Shown: positions 1-12,924 of the stretch, one piece after another
Numbering within the stretch: the stretch's first letter is position 1
Layout of the letters: each line of letters starts with the position of its first letter
From: Scolanthus callimorphus
Lineage: Eukaryota; Cnidaria; Anthozoa; Actiniaria; Edwardsiidae
Direction: 5' to 3'
Length of the DNA: 64,000 nt
Assembly (NCBI GenBank): GCA_033964015.1
Contig: CM066925.1
Coordinates: 13,004,204-13,068,203, forward strand
Program-made: the position numbers and the translations under genes
The notes under the pieces: model-generated
Database searches by the model: none
What the model was told of the DNA's origin: nothing
The model's input: only the letters and a program-made list of their open reading frames with translations

Positions 1-3000
1 AAAATCAATCTGCCAGCACAATTGGATTTTCAGCTGACTGTATAATTATTTGTTTAACAGGAGTGTTTAGTCTCTGTAAGAATCTTTATTCCTCCTGAAG
101 TGAAATGAGTTACTTCACAGAATGTAGGGGGTTAAGCAATGTGACATTTGGAAATTTTTGGCCCAAGAAATATATTTTTGAGCAGATGCTCATGCCTACA
201 ATAATCTCGTCCAAGGTCTCTCCAAGTGCATGTTGTATTAGTACATACCCTTGTAAAATGCTCGTAAGAAAGGAACTGTACTGCACCATAGGGAAATGTT
301 CGAACCATCATTGCACCATTTCCTGTGAAGTAAAATCACAGATTTCCTCACAAACTCAACATTTAATATATGCAAACTCTAACATGAAATCAGAAACACC
401 TTGCTAGCTTGAATTCAATTTTAATAGTAAAATTGTAAATTGTTTAATTCCAGTTCATACCCCATAACAGAGGGAATTGCAAATTCTAGGGGGTTGGGGT
501 CTGGGGCTTGCATTGGCTGATAAAGGCTAGTAGTGTATGACTAGAAAATAAAGGTCCCATTCATATGTCATGCCAATGCCACATTGAATCTAAGTGCCTG
601 TTTAGGCCAATTCAATGAAACAGGATTGTTTTTGATTCAGATTTCCATCTTAATGGGCCAATCCCAATGTTCAAAACTCCATAAGACATTCGCCTTTGTC
701 ACACGGCAGCCATCTTGGATTTTATAATACAGCGAAGCTGACATGAAAGCGAGGCCAAGCGTGTAAGCTCACCCACGCATAGTCATTTCTGTAAGAAAAA
801 ATCCAAGATGGCTGCCATGTGACAAAGGCGAATATGCCTCGTCCCTAAGGCGTCTCTATTTAGTAGAAACAGAGAGAAAAGACTCTAGCGAGTGTCCTGG
901 TAGCGAGCATGCAATGCATCTTGGGAACAGTTCGTTTACGCAAAGCATCATGATGCCTTTCGTGCTAGCTCGCTCTCAGTCGCTCTCGCCTCAAAAACAC
1001 TAGAATGCGCCTGGGTACAAGGCAGATAAGACATACTGCTTTCCTATGGCCGGCAGTATAATGTATAGTTCATGCATTAGATTGGGTACACGTGTGTGGC
1101 ACAACTGATGCTGTCAAGCTAATGTGGTGTCAAGCCTCATTGTTGTGCCAAACTTCATATGCAAAATACATAGAGGATATTACATGGCCGCACGGAGATA
1201 CGAATTTTATCCTCGAGTGTTGAAAATTTATCTCACGAGTGAGCGCAGCGAACGAGTGAGATAAATTTTTAACGCGAGAAGATAAAATTTGTATCTCCAA
1301 GCGGTCATGTAATGTTCTGTTTATTATATAAACATCAATGAAATACCAAATTCAAATTTTATTTGAGTTAAGCTTAAAAATCGAGCATTCAGCAAAGGCA
1401 AGTGTGATATTTTCACGTGTGAAGATATCAAGTTTTCGCGCGGGAGATCACCTGGTATTTCATTGGTGTTATATAATAAATCTATATATTTAGTTCGACA
1501 CGACGTTGGCACAGCATATGAATGGGCCTACAAAACCAAGAAAACTGCATGAATTCTTACCTTTGTAATAAGCAAGAAGTCCTTCCTTTTGATAAATGGC
1601 TTTGAATGCTGAGACAACTCCTGAATGAATGAATGAATACAAATTGAAGCATTATTAAACAAGAAATCACTATTGTACATAAAAAAAAACATTTTCAGGA
1701 GAACTTCAAGGTTATTTTAGTGAGCAAAAAATGGAGTAGACAATTTCAAGGGATTTCAACAATGTTATATGGCCCATAGCAAAGACCTGATACAGTGATG
1801 TAGCAAGCTCCCAATTTTTTTTTGGGGGGGGGGGGGTGGATGCATTTATTGTATATATTTTTTTCTATTTCATCATATGTATAAATAACACCTCACTACT
1901 TGTAAAATATTAAAACATGAAACAAGTCAAATTTGAACATCTCTTTGTTCAGAGGGCAAGGAATATGACAAAAAAGTCATTGAAAAATTCAAATGTTTCA
2001 CATCTGTCCGGCAATCTTGCCCCTCATGATACACTAAGAATTATATCCAAACTTACTCATATCTTTGTAGTGTTGATTATTGGCCTGTAAAAGTATTTTT
2101 AGTCTCTCAAGAGGTGCCATAGCTGTCCTTGCACAACATGTTGACAATCCTATATATAGAAAAATACAAATTCATTATTAAATAAAGAATACACTTCAGA
2201 CCAGTCTTTGATTACCCACCCCACTATGATAAAAATTGATCATGGAAATTCTACTTGAATTCCTAAACATTATACTCTTTAGTATAATTGCTCAAGTGAT
2301 CATAAGAATTTCCTGAATTTCTGTGCGCTGATTGGTTGAGAGGCTCATTTTCTCTCCGTATAATCACCTACAGGTGATTATAACATTGAAAGGATTAGGC
2401 GTGCGCATGCAAGTTTTGTTATGATCATGAAAAAGTCTAACAAAAACAACTTTTTCTGTCTATAAAAACCTTATGAATCACTTGAGCAATAATACTAAAA
2501 CAAATAGTCGCCTCAGGCTCCGTGATTATCGGCGACTTTCAAATTGTTATGGTTTCGATTTTTATCGATTCCCGATATTACTCGATTGAGGAGTACACCA
2601 ATTCTTGTCGATTTTTATCAAGCATCGGGTCTACGGAGTTGGGGGTCGGGTTGTTTACCATGGACACCATATCAGGGTTCATGTAATCGTGAAGCGTAGA
2701 AAAGGGACCAAAAGGGGATAAAAAAAAGAGATTTTACAGTGTTCTAAAGGGAATCAATATAGCAAAAAATGTATAACGAATAAAACGTAAAGGCTTGTCT
2801 CGTCGTCCCGTATTGCTCAGATCCAAACCAGGGCAGAAGGTCCAGAAGAGTTGATCCAGGAAGATATGATCTTACAAGGAATATCAACATAAAATGAGGG
2901 AAATAAACACTAAAAATACAAACAAGAAGCAATAACCTACCTCCAGCAACAATACTTGAGGAAACTGAAGCGGTTTCGGCACCCATTTGTAACGTTTCTT

Positions 3001-3112
3001 CAGAAATGGCTTCTTCAGACAAATGGTAGTGAGACGGACTTTGGACCTTTTGCGCTAGTTCTTTGTTGTATAAGCTTGATTCTGATGGCAAATTTACATC
3101 GTTAGAATTCAT
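1..3112 (-). CDS. SLC25A16: SLC25A16-like mitochondrial carrier, copy 1 (5' part only)
   Basis: This is a mitochondrial carrier of the SLC25A16 (Graves disease carrier/Leu5) type, a family linked to coenzyme A import across the inner membrane. Four coding exons are visible on the minus strand: 3112-2941, 2149-2057, 1620-1561 and 322-249. All have GT/AG borders and the phases join in frame. The N-terminus is a hydrophilic extension of about 57 residues starting MNSNDVNLPS. The first carrier repeat follows, with STCCART, the signature PLERLK, KAIYQKEGLLAYYKG and then NGAMMVRTFPYGAVQF, which is the typical SLC25A16 order. Exon 3 has the same 60-bp length and intron phases as in the second copy at 14666, so the two are paralogues. 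The remaining exons would lie beyond the left edge. The reading frame has no defect in the visible part. The family is certain. The exact orthologue could be SLC25A42, but the NGAMM...FPYG block favours A16. Confidence 0.85.
688..833. repeat. Foldback (MITE-like) element in the carrier copy 1 intron
   Basis: Arms at about 688-724 and 797-833 are inverted copies (ATTCGCCTTTGTCACACGG against its complement) around a ~70-bp centre. The arms are rich in CCATCTTGGAT. No coding content. It lies between exons 4 and 3 of carrier copy 1. Confidence 0.7.
1188..1315. repeat. Long hairpin element in the carrier copy 1 intron
   Basis: Two ~60-bp arms form an imperfect palindrome: the left arm carries GAGATACGAATTTTATC, and the right arm GATAAAATTTGTATCTC, around a short CGAGTGAG-rich centre. 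It has the appearance of a small non-autonomous DNA transposon. Confidence 0.65.
2278..2499. repeat. MITE-like element with ~22-bp terminal inverted repeats
   Basis: The left end TTTAGTATAATTGCTCAAGT and the right end CACTTGAGCAATAATACTAAA are inverted copies with small differences, enclosing ~175 bp without coding signal. It lies in intron 1 of carrier copy 1. Confidence 0.65.
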
Positions 3113-3259
3113 TTACGGTTACAAACGCTATTTTGCAGGCTAATTAAACACCGAGAGACCGTATTTCTACATTTTGCCGGTTTTGCGATGGGCCTTTTGT
3201 AAAAACACTGCTAGAACTGTAGCTGGGTGATTACCAAGTCCAAGTAAAATTACTGGAGC

Positions 3260-3350
3260 CTGACAATCAAAGTTTACTTCCGGAAGTAGCCAACCACCAC
3301 ATACTACTTCCGGTTCCGGTTTGACCCCTGGATATTCCTGGAAGTAGTAG
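3260..3350. promoter_or_regulatory. ETS-motif cluster upstream of carrier copy 1
   Basis: A palindromic ACTTCCGGAAGT lies about 165 bp upstream of the first ATG of copy 1. It is followed by CTACTTCCGGTTCCGG and a weaker GGAAGTAG. Such CCGGAAGT clusters are typical ETS (GABP-like) sites in promoters of nuclear genes for mitochondrial proteins. The motifs are seen directly. Their use as promoter sites is inferred from position. Confidence 0.5.
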
Positions 3351-4244
3351 TTCTCTATAATTCAAAAATAAAAACACAGTCTCTTGAAATTACATTGTAA
3401 CATACAGCGGTTTTCGTATGACTTTTATTCGTATCACTTTTATTCGTATCACTCGATACAGTTTTTCGAGTTAAAATATGTAAATGCTCGCTTGAATTCT
3501 TATTTCCGGCGAAAAAAAGAACCTTGTGTGCAGCGTTTTCGCAAACAAGGCCATTCTCTTACCCAGAGCGAAAAATGAAACAAGGCCAAACACGTGAGGC
3601 ATGCAATCTCTAATATACACCGAACCCGTCTTTGCTTGAGTGTATTTCTCCTTAACTGAATCTGTACTCCAAAAGGAATACTTAGTGTTCATTCTCACCT
3701 ACAAAATGATGAACGAACACTAAGAACATTACGTTTTCTTTTTCCTGTGATTGAATGCTCCCAAAATAGAATCATTCAACAGAATCGTCAAAAGTATGGC
3801 TACGGTTTACGAGAAATAGCTATTAATTATTAAATAAAAATATAAAAATAGGCGCATAACTATACCTGTTCTAGTGATAGTGAACTTCCTTCGAAGACTG
3901 TACGATAGTCCTAAAAAAATTTGGAACCTGGTCCTCCGATTTGCTAAATGATCTTACTAAAAGAAACAAAGTGGCCGTGTGCTCTTTACAAGAGTTTATA
4001 GCATAAGAAAGCTCGAGGAGAAACTGTTCAAATATTGTGTAAGGTATTTCGTAAGTTTCTCTTGTGTTACACCTGGCGTGACAACGAAACGTGTCAATGT
4101 GTTCCTGGGTAACGTGCCGCGTGACTATGCAGATCTAGTCTTCCATCGGGAAAGCTATTGTATGATCAACTCTTACAACGCTAAACGAAAAAGAAGTCAT
4201 AGGAGCCTGCTTGCAGGTGGCGGAGGGTTGCTTTTACGGCGAGA

Positions 4245-4388
4245 AACCAGCGGCCGGTTCCTAGAAGGTCAGTTAAGAGTTATCTGTAGATAAACGCTTA
4301 TCCAACGGATAAATCCTGAACAAATCCTATACAACAGATAACTTTTATCCATGGATAACTTTATCCAACCTTTCAGGAACCGGCCCCT
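4245..4388. repeat. Foldback element with CCGGTTCCT ends
   Basis: The left end CCAGCGGCCGGTTCCTAGAA and the right end TTTCAGGAACCGGCCCCTGG are inverted copies. The interior is rich in GGATAA/TTATCC. It ends about 60 bp before the first unit of the tandem array. Confidence 0.6.
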
Positions 4389-4445
4389 GGACGTTTCTTA
4401 CATAAGTTGTTGCATTCTTTACAACATGATTAGATTTCTGTGCTC

Positions 4446-7400
4446 TGATAGTTTTATTTGTGTGGATTTGTTGTATGATCTAGTCGAAGACTAGTCCAGA
4501 AAGGAGTGCTTCTAACAATAAGAAACATACCTCAAGGTGTAATTTATCAAAATACATCCTCATTGATAACATGCCAGTGTGGCCTTCCAGGGCAAACCAG
4601 CTACCTCCAAGTTGCATGATACTGTAAACTAGGTTCCAGCCATCACAAACTGGTGACTATCACCGTCTTACATCTGCATGGTACTGTACTCAGTGATACA
4701 GCCATCACAGACAGAGGAAGCCTGCATGGTACTGTATACCCAGAAACACAGCCATCACAAATGGAAACCAGCAATGTTATGCTGCATGCATGTTACTAAA
4801 CAGGACATGTCCTGTTGGATAGCCATCACATGTCAACACAAGGAATGTCCAGGAAGACCAGTCATGTATATCACAGTATTAACCTAACTGGATTCCTCAA
4901 ATTGTGTGCTTCTATTGTCTAAATGGTTCTATTAAAGTGCTGTGGACCTCTATTATCTCCTGTAGGTAACTACGTATGATTATACTACAATGTAGTATAA
5001 TCTGGTAGCTGCTTAATCTGTATTCCAGATAAAGCAGTAACCAGTGCAATATTCATTATGCCATTCTTTATGCCATTCTTAAAGATATCTCACAATCATG
5101 AATTTAATCATTAATGATGCCAGGAATGTCATGTCCTAATAAGATGGATGCAAGAATGATTTACATAAAAATACATAAACCGAAATGTACGTATTCTATG
5201 CCAAACACAAAACAACAATCATCAATCAGCTGGGGGAAAAATATATAACAGATCTATAGTCTGGTATAGATCTATTCATAGATCTATCATCATAAAACCA
5301 TGCATGGGGTTTCTAAAGAATTGTTTATGCCAACTGTGCATTTTATTCAGCCTTCGTCATCAGGGATTGGGAAGACTGAAGGACCATAAATCCCAGGTTA
5401 GATTCCTGAGACGGTCACGCGTTTCTGCTTTGGTACCAAAGCCCAACCCAACGCGTAAATGCAACAAGGTCAATTCTTTAGAGGATAACTTAAATGTTGT
5501 TGAAAACTTAGGTCATAAGATTCATTAATCCACCCTGCATGGAGTGAAACATAATATATTACTTATAATGTAAAAGTTTCCGTTAAAAAGGAAAGTCTCA
5601 CAGAATAATTCGTACAAATGTTACCTTTGGTAATGATGCCCAGGACCAGATGGACTGCCAAAACGTTATGAAAACAATGCGTAATCTTAGCCAAAATCAT
5701 TGTACCCACAACAGATAGCAATAAGGTAGGTTTGAGATGATAAAATAATGCTAGGATGGACGAGCATATTGCAGGGAAGCTAATTATTTGAAAATGTTTT
5801 CTTCTTCTGTCGTTCTCGTCAATTTATACTCGTCATCTTGACTTGGTAGCAAGGCATTATGGTACCACAGGGATTCTGTATGACACAGGGATCCCAATGA
5901 ACCGGGGAAATCACAGAATACTTCCTGATATAAATGGGATAAAAGAATGGTGATGTTTAAGGTTGTCATAGTAATATATAATTTAGTGAAATTATTTATA
6001 TATTGCTATACACATCTCCTTGATAGGATGCCTGGTCCCTTTTTGCCTGGGTCAGCTGGGGGTAGTGCAATGTTCACCTTTAAGTGAACAACCAGCCAGC
6101 TGCCGGAGCAACTTAGGTGCATACCATTACAGTGTGGTCCAATTAAAGACCTCACCTTGACAAGCTTGATAGTTTTATTTGTGTGGATTTGTTGTATGAT
6201 CTAGTCGAAGACTAGTCCAGAAAGGAGTGCTTCTAACAATAAGAAACATACCTCAAGGTGTAATTTATCAAAATACATCCTCATTGATAACATGCCAGTG
6301 TGGCCTTCCAGGGCAAACCAGCTACCTCCAAGTTGCATGATACTGTAAACTAGGTTCCAGCCATCACAAACTGGTGACTATCACCGTCTTACATCTGCAT
6401 GGTACTGTACTCAGTGATACAGCCATCACAGACAGAGGAAGCCTGCATGGTACTGTATACCCAGAAACACAGCCATCACAAATGGAAACCAGCAATGTTA
6501 TGCTGCATGCATGTTACTAAACAGGACATGTCCTGTTGGATAGCCATCACATGTCAACACAAGGAATGTCCAGGAAGACCAGTCATGTATATCACAGTAT
6601 TAACCTAACTGGATTCCTCAAATTGTGTGCTTCTATTGTCTAAATGGTTCTATTAAAGTGCTGTGGACCTCTATTATCTCCTGTAGGTAACTACGTATGA
6701 TTATACTACAATGTAGTATAATCTGGTAGCTGCTTAATCTGTATTCCAGATAAAGCAGTAACCAGTGCAATATTCATTATGCCATTCTTTATGCCATTCT
6801 TAAAGATATCTCACAATCATGAATTTAATCATTAATGATGCCAGGAATGTCATGTCCTAATAAGATGGATGCAAGAATGATTTACATAAAAATACATAAA
6901 CCGAAATGTACGTATTCTATGCCAAACACAAAACAACAATCATCAATCAGCTGGGGGAAAAATATATAACAGATCTATAGTCTGGTATAGATCTATTCAT
7001 AGATCTATCATCATAAAACCATGCATGGGGTTTCTAAAGAATTGTTTATGCCAACTGTGCATTTTATTCAGCCTTCGTCATCAGGGATTGGGAAGACTGA
7101 AGGACCATAAATCCCAGGTTAGATTCCTGAGACGGTCACGCGTTTCTGCTTTGGTACCAAAGCCCAACCCAACGCGTAAATGCAACAAGGTCAATTCTTT
7201 AGAGGATAACTTAAATGTTGTTGAAAACTTAGGTCATAAGATTCATTAATCCACCCTGCATGGAGTGAAACATAATATATTACTTATAATGTAAAAGTTT
7301 CCGTTAAAAAGGAAAGTCTCACAGAATAATTCGTACAAATGTTACCTTTGGTAATGATGCCCAGGACCAGATGGACTGCCAAAACGTTATGAAAACAATG

Positions 7401-10400
7401 CGTAATCTTAGCCAAAATCATTGTACCCACAACAGATAGCAATAAGGTAGGTTTGAGATGATAAAATAATGCTAGGATGGACGAGCATATTGCAGGGAAG
7501 CTAATTATTTGAAAATGTTTTCTTCTTCTGTCGTTCTCGTCAATTTATACTCGTCATCTTGACTTGGTAGCAAGGCATTATGGGTACCACAGGGATTCTG
7601 TATGACACAGGGATCCCAATGAACCGGGGAAATCACAGAATACTTCCTGATATAAATGGGATAAAAGAATGGTGATGTTTAAGGTTGTCATAGTAATATA
7701 TAATTTAGTGAAATTATTTATATATTGCTATACACATCTCCTTGATAGGATGCCTGGTCCCTTTTTGCCTGGGTCAGCTGGGGGTAGTGCAATGTTCACC
7801 TTTAAGTGAACAACCAGCCAGCTGCCGGAGCAACTTAGGTGCATACCATTACAGTGTGGTCCAATTAAAGACCTCACCTTGACAAGCTTGATAGTTTTAT
7901 TTGTGTGGATTTGTTGTATGATCTAGTCGAAGACTAGTCCAGAAAGGAGTGCTTCTAACAATAAGAAACATACCTCAAGGTGTAATTTATCAAAATACAT
8001 CCTCATTGATAACATGCCAGTGTGGCCTTCCAGGGCAAACCAGCTACCTCCAAGTTGCATGATACTGTAAACTAGGTTCCAGCCATCACAAACTGGTGAC
8101 TATCACCGTCTTACATCTGCATGGTACTGTACTCAGTGATACAGCCATCACAGACAGAGGAAGCCTGCATGGTACTGTATACCCAGAAACACAGCCATCA
8201 CAAATGGAAACCAGCAATGTTATGCTGCATGCATGTTACTAAACAGGACATGTCCTGTTGGATAGCCATCACATGTCAACACAAGGAATGTCCAGGAAGA
8301 CCAGTCATGTATATCACAGTATTAACCTAACTGGATTCCTCAAATTGTGTGCTTCTATTGTCTAAATGGTTCTATTAAAGTGCTGTGGACCTCTATTATC
8401 TCCTGTAGGTAACTACGTATGATTATACTACAATGTAGTATAATCTGGTAGCTGCTTAATCTGTATTCCAGATAAAGCAGTAACCAGTGCAATATTCATT
8501 ATGCCATTCTTTATGCCATTCTTAAAGATATCTCACAATCATGAATTTAATCATTAATGATGCCAGGAATGTCATGTCCTAATAAGATGGATGCAAGAAT
8601 GATTTACATAAAAATACATAAACCGAAATGTACGTATTCTATGCCAAACACAAAACAACAATCATCAATCAGCTGGGGGAAAAATATATAACAGATCTAT
8701 AGTCTGGTATAGATCTATTCATAGATCTATCATCATAAAACCATGCATGGGGTTTCTAAAGAATTGTTTATGCCAACTGTGCATTTTATTCAGCCTTCGT
8801 CATCAGGGATTGGGAAGACTGAAGGACCATAAATCCCAGGTTAGATTCCTGAGACGGTCACGCGTTTCTGCTTTGGTACCAAAGCCCAACCCAACGCGTA
8901 AATGCAACAAGGTCAATTCTTTAGAGGATAACTTAAATGTTGTTGAAAACTTAGGTCATAAGATTCATTAATCCACCCTGCATGGAGTGAAACATAATAT
9001 ATTACTTATAATGTAAAAGTTTCCGTTAAAAAGGAAAGTCTCACAGAATAATTCGTACAAATGTTACCTTTGGTAATGATGCCCAGGACCAGATGGACTG
9101 CCAAAACGTTATGAAAACAATGCGTAATCTTAGCCAAAATCATTGTACCCACAACAGATAGCAATAAGGTAGGTTTGAGATGATAAAATAATGCTAGGAT
9201 GGACGAGCATATTGCAGGGAAGCTAATTATTTGAAAATGTTTTCTTCTTCTGTCGTTCTCGTCAATTTATACTCGTCATCTTGACTTGGTAGCAAGGCAT
9301 TATGGGTACCACAGGGATTCTGTATGACACAGGGATCCCAATGAACCGGGGAAATCACAGAATACTTCCTGATATAAATGGGATAAAAGAATGGTGATGT
9401 TTAAGGTTGTCATAGTAATATATAATTTAGTGAAATTATTTATATATTGCTATACACATCTCCTTGATAGGATGCCTGGTCCCTTTTTGCCTGGGTCAGC
9501 TGGGGGTAGTGCAATGTTCACCTTTAAGTGAACAACCAGCCAGCTGCCGGAGCAACTTAGGTGCATACCATTACAGTGTGGTCCAATTAAAGACCTCACC
9601 TTGACAAGCTTGATAGTTTTATTTGTGTGGATTTGTTGTATGATCTAGTCGAAGACTAGTCCAGAAAGGAGTGCTTCTAACAATAAGAAACATACCTCAA
9701 GGTGTAATTTATCAAAATACATCCTCATTGATAACATGCCAGTGTGGCCTTCCAGGGCAAACCAGCTACCTCCAAGTTGCATGATACTGTAAACTAGGTT
9801 CCAGCCATCACAAACTGGTGACTATCACCGTCTTACATCTGCATGGTACTGTACTCAGTGATACAGCCATCACAGACAGAGGAAGCCTGCATGGTACTGT
9901 ATACCCAGAAACACAGCCATCACAAATGGAAACCAGCAATGTTATGCTGCATGCATGTTACTAAACAGGACATGTCCTGTTGGATAGCCATCACATGTCA
10001 ACACAAGAATGTCCAGGAAGACCAGTCATGTATATCACAGTATTAACCTAACTGGATTCCTCAAATTGTGTGCTTCTATTGTCTAAATGGTTCTATTAAA
10101 GTGCTGTGGACCTCTATTATCTCCTGTAGGTAACTACGTATGATTATACTACAATGTAGTATAATCTGGTAGCTGCTTAATCTGTATTCCAGATAAAGCA
10201 GTAACCAGTGCAATATTCATTATGCCATTCTTTATGCCATTCTTAAAGATATCTCACAATCATGAATTTAATCATTAATGATGCCAGGAATGTCATGTCC
10301 TAATAAGATGGATGCAAGAATGATTTACATAAAAATACATAAACCGAAATGTACGTATTCTATGCCAAACACAAAACAACAATCATCAATCAGCTGGGGG

Positions 10401-10426
10401 AAAAATATATAACAGATCTATAGTCT
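4446..10426 (+). repeat. Tandem array of a ~1722-bp unit, 3.5 direct copies
   Basis: Copies begin with TGATAGTTTTATTTGTGTGG at 4446, 6167, 7889 and 9611. Units 1-3 are complete (1721-1722 bp) and unit 4 stops at 10426. The copies are almost identical. Unit 1 lacks one G near 5862 (ATGGTACC against ATGGGTACC in units 2 and 3), and unit 4 lacks one G near 10007. The unit contains several perfect palindromes (in unit 1 at 4799-4816, 4978-5002 and 5427-5442) and four GCCATCACA words spaced about 55-80 bp apart. Small open frames of 69 and 74 codons repeat in each unit, but they have no recognisable domain and their conservation only reflects the identity of the copies. I do not recognise the unit. 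It could be a satellite, a local segmental amplification or a decayed transposon. Confidence 0.95.
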
Positions 10427-10428
10427 AT

Positions 10429-11407
10429 AGAAACGCGTGACCGTCTCAGGAATCTAACCTGGGATTTATGGTCCTTCAGTCTCCCAATCCCTGATGACGA
10501 AGGCTGAATAAAATGCACAGTTGGCATAAACAATTCTTTAGAAACCCCATGCATGGTTTTATGATGATAGATCTATGAATAGATCTATACCAGACTATAG
10601 ATCTGTTATATATTTTTCCCCCAGCTGATTGATGATTGTTGTTTTGTGTTTGGCATAGAATACGTACATTTCGGTTTATGTATTTTATGTAAATCATTCT
10701 TGCATCCATCTTATTAGGACATGACATTCCTGGCATCATTAATGATTAAATTCATGATTGTGAGATATCTTTAAGAATGGCATAAAGAATGGCATAATGA
10801 ATATTGCACTGGTTACTGCTTTATCTGGAATACAGATTAAGCAGCTACCAGATTATACTACATTGTAGTATAATCATACGTAGTTACCTACAGGAGATAA
10901 TAGAGGTCCACAGCACTTTAATAGAACCATTTAGACAATAGAAGCACACAATTTGAGGAATCCAGTTAGGTTAATACTGTGATATACATGACTGGTCTTC
11001 CTGGACATTCCTTGTGTTGACATGTGATGGCTATCCAACAGGACATGTCCTGTTTAGTAACATGCATGCAGCATAACATTGCTGGTTTCCATTTGTGATG
11101 GCTGTGTTTCTGGGTATACAGTACCATGCAGGCTTCCTCTGTCTGTGATGGCTGTATCACTGAGTACAGTACCATGCAGATGTAAGACGGTGATAGTCAC
11201 CAGTTTGTGATGGCTGGAACCTAGTTTACAGTATCATGCAACTTGGAGGTAGCTGGTTTGCCCTGGAAGGCCACACTGGCATGTTATCAATGAGGATGTA
11301 TTTTGATAAATTACACCTTGAGGTATGTTTCTTATTGTTAGAAGCACTCCTTTCTGGACTAGTCTTCGACTAGATCATACAACAAATCCACACAAATAAA
11401 ACTATCA
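10429..11407 (-). repeat. Inverted partial copy closing the tandem array
   Basis: This is the reverse complement of a unit segment corresponding to about 4446-5426 of unit 1. With the truncated fourth direct unit it forms a giant inverted repeat. The arms are 9611-10426 and 10592-11407 (816 bp each), with a 165-bp spacer at 10427-10591. Differences are single-base length changes, such as a run of five A reduced to four near 10684 and a lost A in GGGAAGACTG near 10480. Confidence 0.93.
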
Positions 11408-12216
11408 AGCAGTTAATTATCGACTGCCAACATCTTTACTTGGAGTGTGAGCGCGCGCGATCTATTTATTGTCTATATCTTGTGAAAAGAGAACAATCGA
11501 GGAGATGGCGACGGCTTCGCTCCCGACGTTTACCGTAAAAGCATCGCTCCACCGCCTAATGCCCAAAAAGGCACTTTCAATAAAAAGAGGGCGCGCGCGC
11601 TTACATTTGTACCGTACTCCTTTGGCCGTTGTCAGCTCGTCTAGGGTGCGTTGTGCGTCAATATCAAAGTGGAATCTATTTGACAGGGTCCTGACCCCTA
11701 AGAAGTAAGTTGACGCAGTAAAAAACGTGACCGTCAAGGTCGCGTGTGCCATTACAAAGGGAGCGCGCACTATAGCGCCTTCTTGCACGAAAGGCGCTAG
11801 CTGCGGAATTGAATCGTCGTCCATTTCAGCAGAATGTTGACGCTGGAAAGCTCTTGATAGCCCTTATATTTTGCTGAAGTGTATGTTATAGTGGAATAGT
11901 TGCGAAATTTGCTGTTCTATAGAATAAATAAGAAATAACTTCACCCGAGGAGTGTTGTGCCTGTTGTGCCGCCCTAGCGAGTAAATTTTTAATAAAATAT
12001 TGAACACCTTTTTAATAAAAAAAAAAACTTATTTGAAAACGTAACGCTTTAAAAAATAGTGACGTACGATTGAAGAAACCGCTGGAGGACCGAATCTTAT
12101 ATGTAAAAGGAGTATAAGATTGATTAACTACCTTTGTCGCACGTGCGGAGGAAATTGACTGAAACACGAGGTCGAGGCAAAATGTATGCACCACTGGGGA
12201 CTTCACCACGAATTAG
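11408..12216. other. Spacer with GC-rich CGCG segments, no recognised gene
   Basis: An open frame of 120 codons on the minus strand (11824-11462) and a 67-codon plus-strand frame overlap here in a GCGCGC-rich stretch. Neither shows a domain I recognise or clear splice partners. Both may be chance frames. The rest is AT-rich. Confidence 0.3.
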
Positions 12217-12655
12217 GGTTACTGAAAAACCTTCGCGCACGTTGTTCGAAAAAAAAATCATACACGTCCTTAGTTTAACCAAAATATGTCAACCTATATA
12301 TGGTTGGAAAGCTTATAGAATGGACTAGCGGGCTATGGCAAAAAGAAATCACTTATTGATACCTTTTATTTTTTTTAAAGCATTGATTAAATATTTTGGT
12401 GTGCTATTTTCACGAGCTAACGCTGTCGAACTGCTAGACCATGACTCCCAAGTAACACATTGTTTTAATCCTTAAAGGTGTTTCTCACAAACCGTGTCTG
12501 CGATTTTTTACATTTTGTTTAGTTCAGCAGTTATGAATTTTTAAAATTTTTAGAGCGTGAAAATTCCACAAAATTTGACCTTCGAAATTTAAAAGTTCGA
12601 TAACTTTTGAGCAAAGCAAAAAACGCAGATTTTTGAGAAACACCTTTAAGTCCCA
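12217..12655. repeat. Partial copy of the GGTTACTG long-palindrome element
   Basis: This matches the left part of the element at 62047-62740, including GTTACTGAAAAACCTTCGCG, ATCATACACGTCCTTAG and the central AAACACCTTTAAG segment. The mirror arm is missing, so it is a truncated or internally deleted copy. Confidence 0.75.
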
Positions 12656-12924
12656 AAATCGTGCAGAGATATGAGCAAGCCTTGGGGACCTTAGGGGGAG
12701 TTTGCGTGTCGCAGGGACATGCGTTGATTCTCAAAGAAAAAAATCACGCGATCTCTGATAAATATGGCCTTTGTCCAAATTCACCTTTTTTCACGACACA
12801 GAAGATGGTTATTTTTATTATTTCACGCTTTTTAAAACTAATATGTCTAGACTAACGTATAAAAGGTCGGTTTATCTCAGATCAAGGCACAAAAAAGCAG
12901 TCCCCTTTTTATTTCGCATTCACC

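Larger units (their letters stand above)
3113..4445. other. Promoter side of carrier copy 1 and unique spacer
   Basis: No gene was recognised. The stretch holds the ETS cluster next to carrier copy 1 and a small foldback element at about 4245-4388. It ends where the 1.7-kb tandem array begins. Short open frames here have no recognisable domain. Confidence 0.4.

Noticed and set aside
4678..11175. Repeated 69- and 74-codon open frames in every array unit
   Set aside because: Their sequence identity follows from the identity of the units. They have no recognisable domain, no splice context and unremarkable composition, so they were not called as genes.
11462..11824. 120-codon minus-strand frame overlapped by a plus-strand frame
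   Set aside because: The GC-rich CGCG stretch lowers stop frequency on both strands. No recognisable motif and no upstream regulatory signal.
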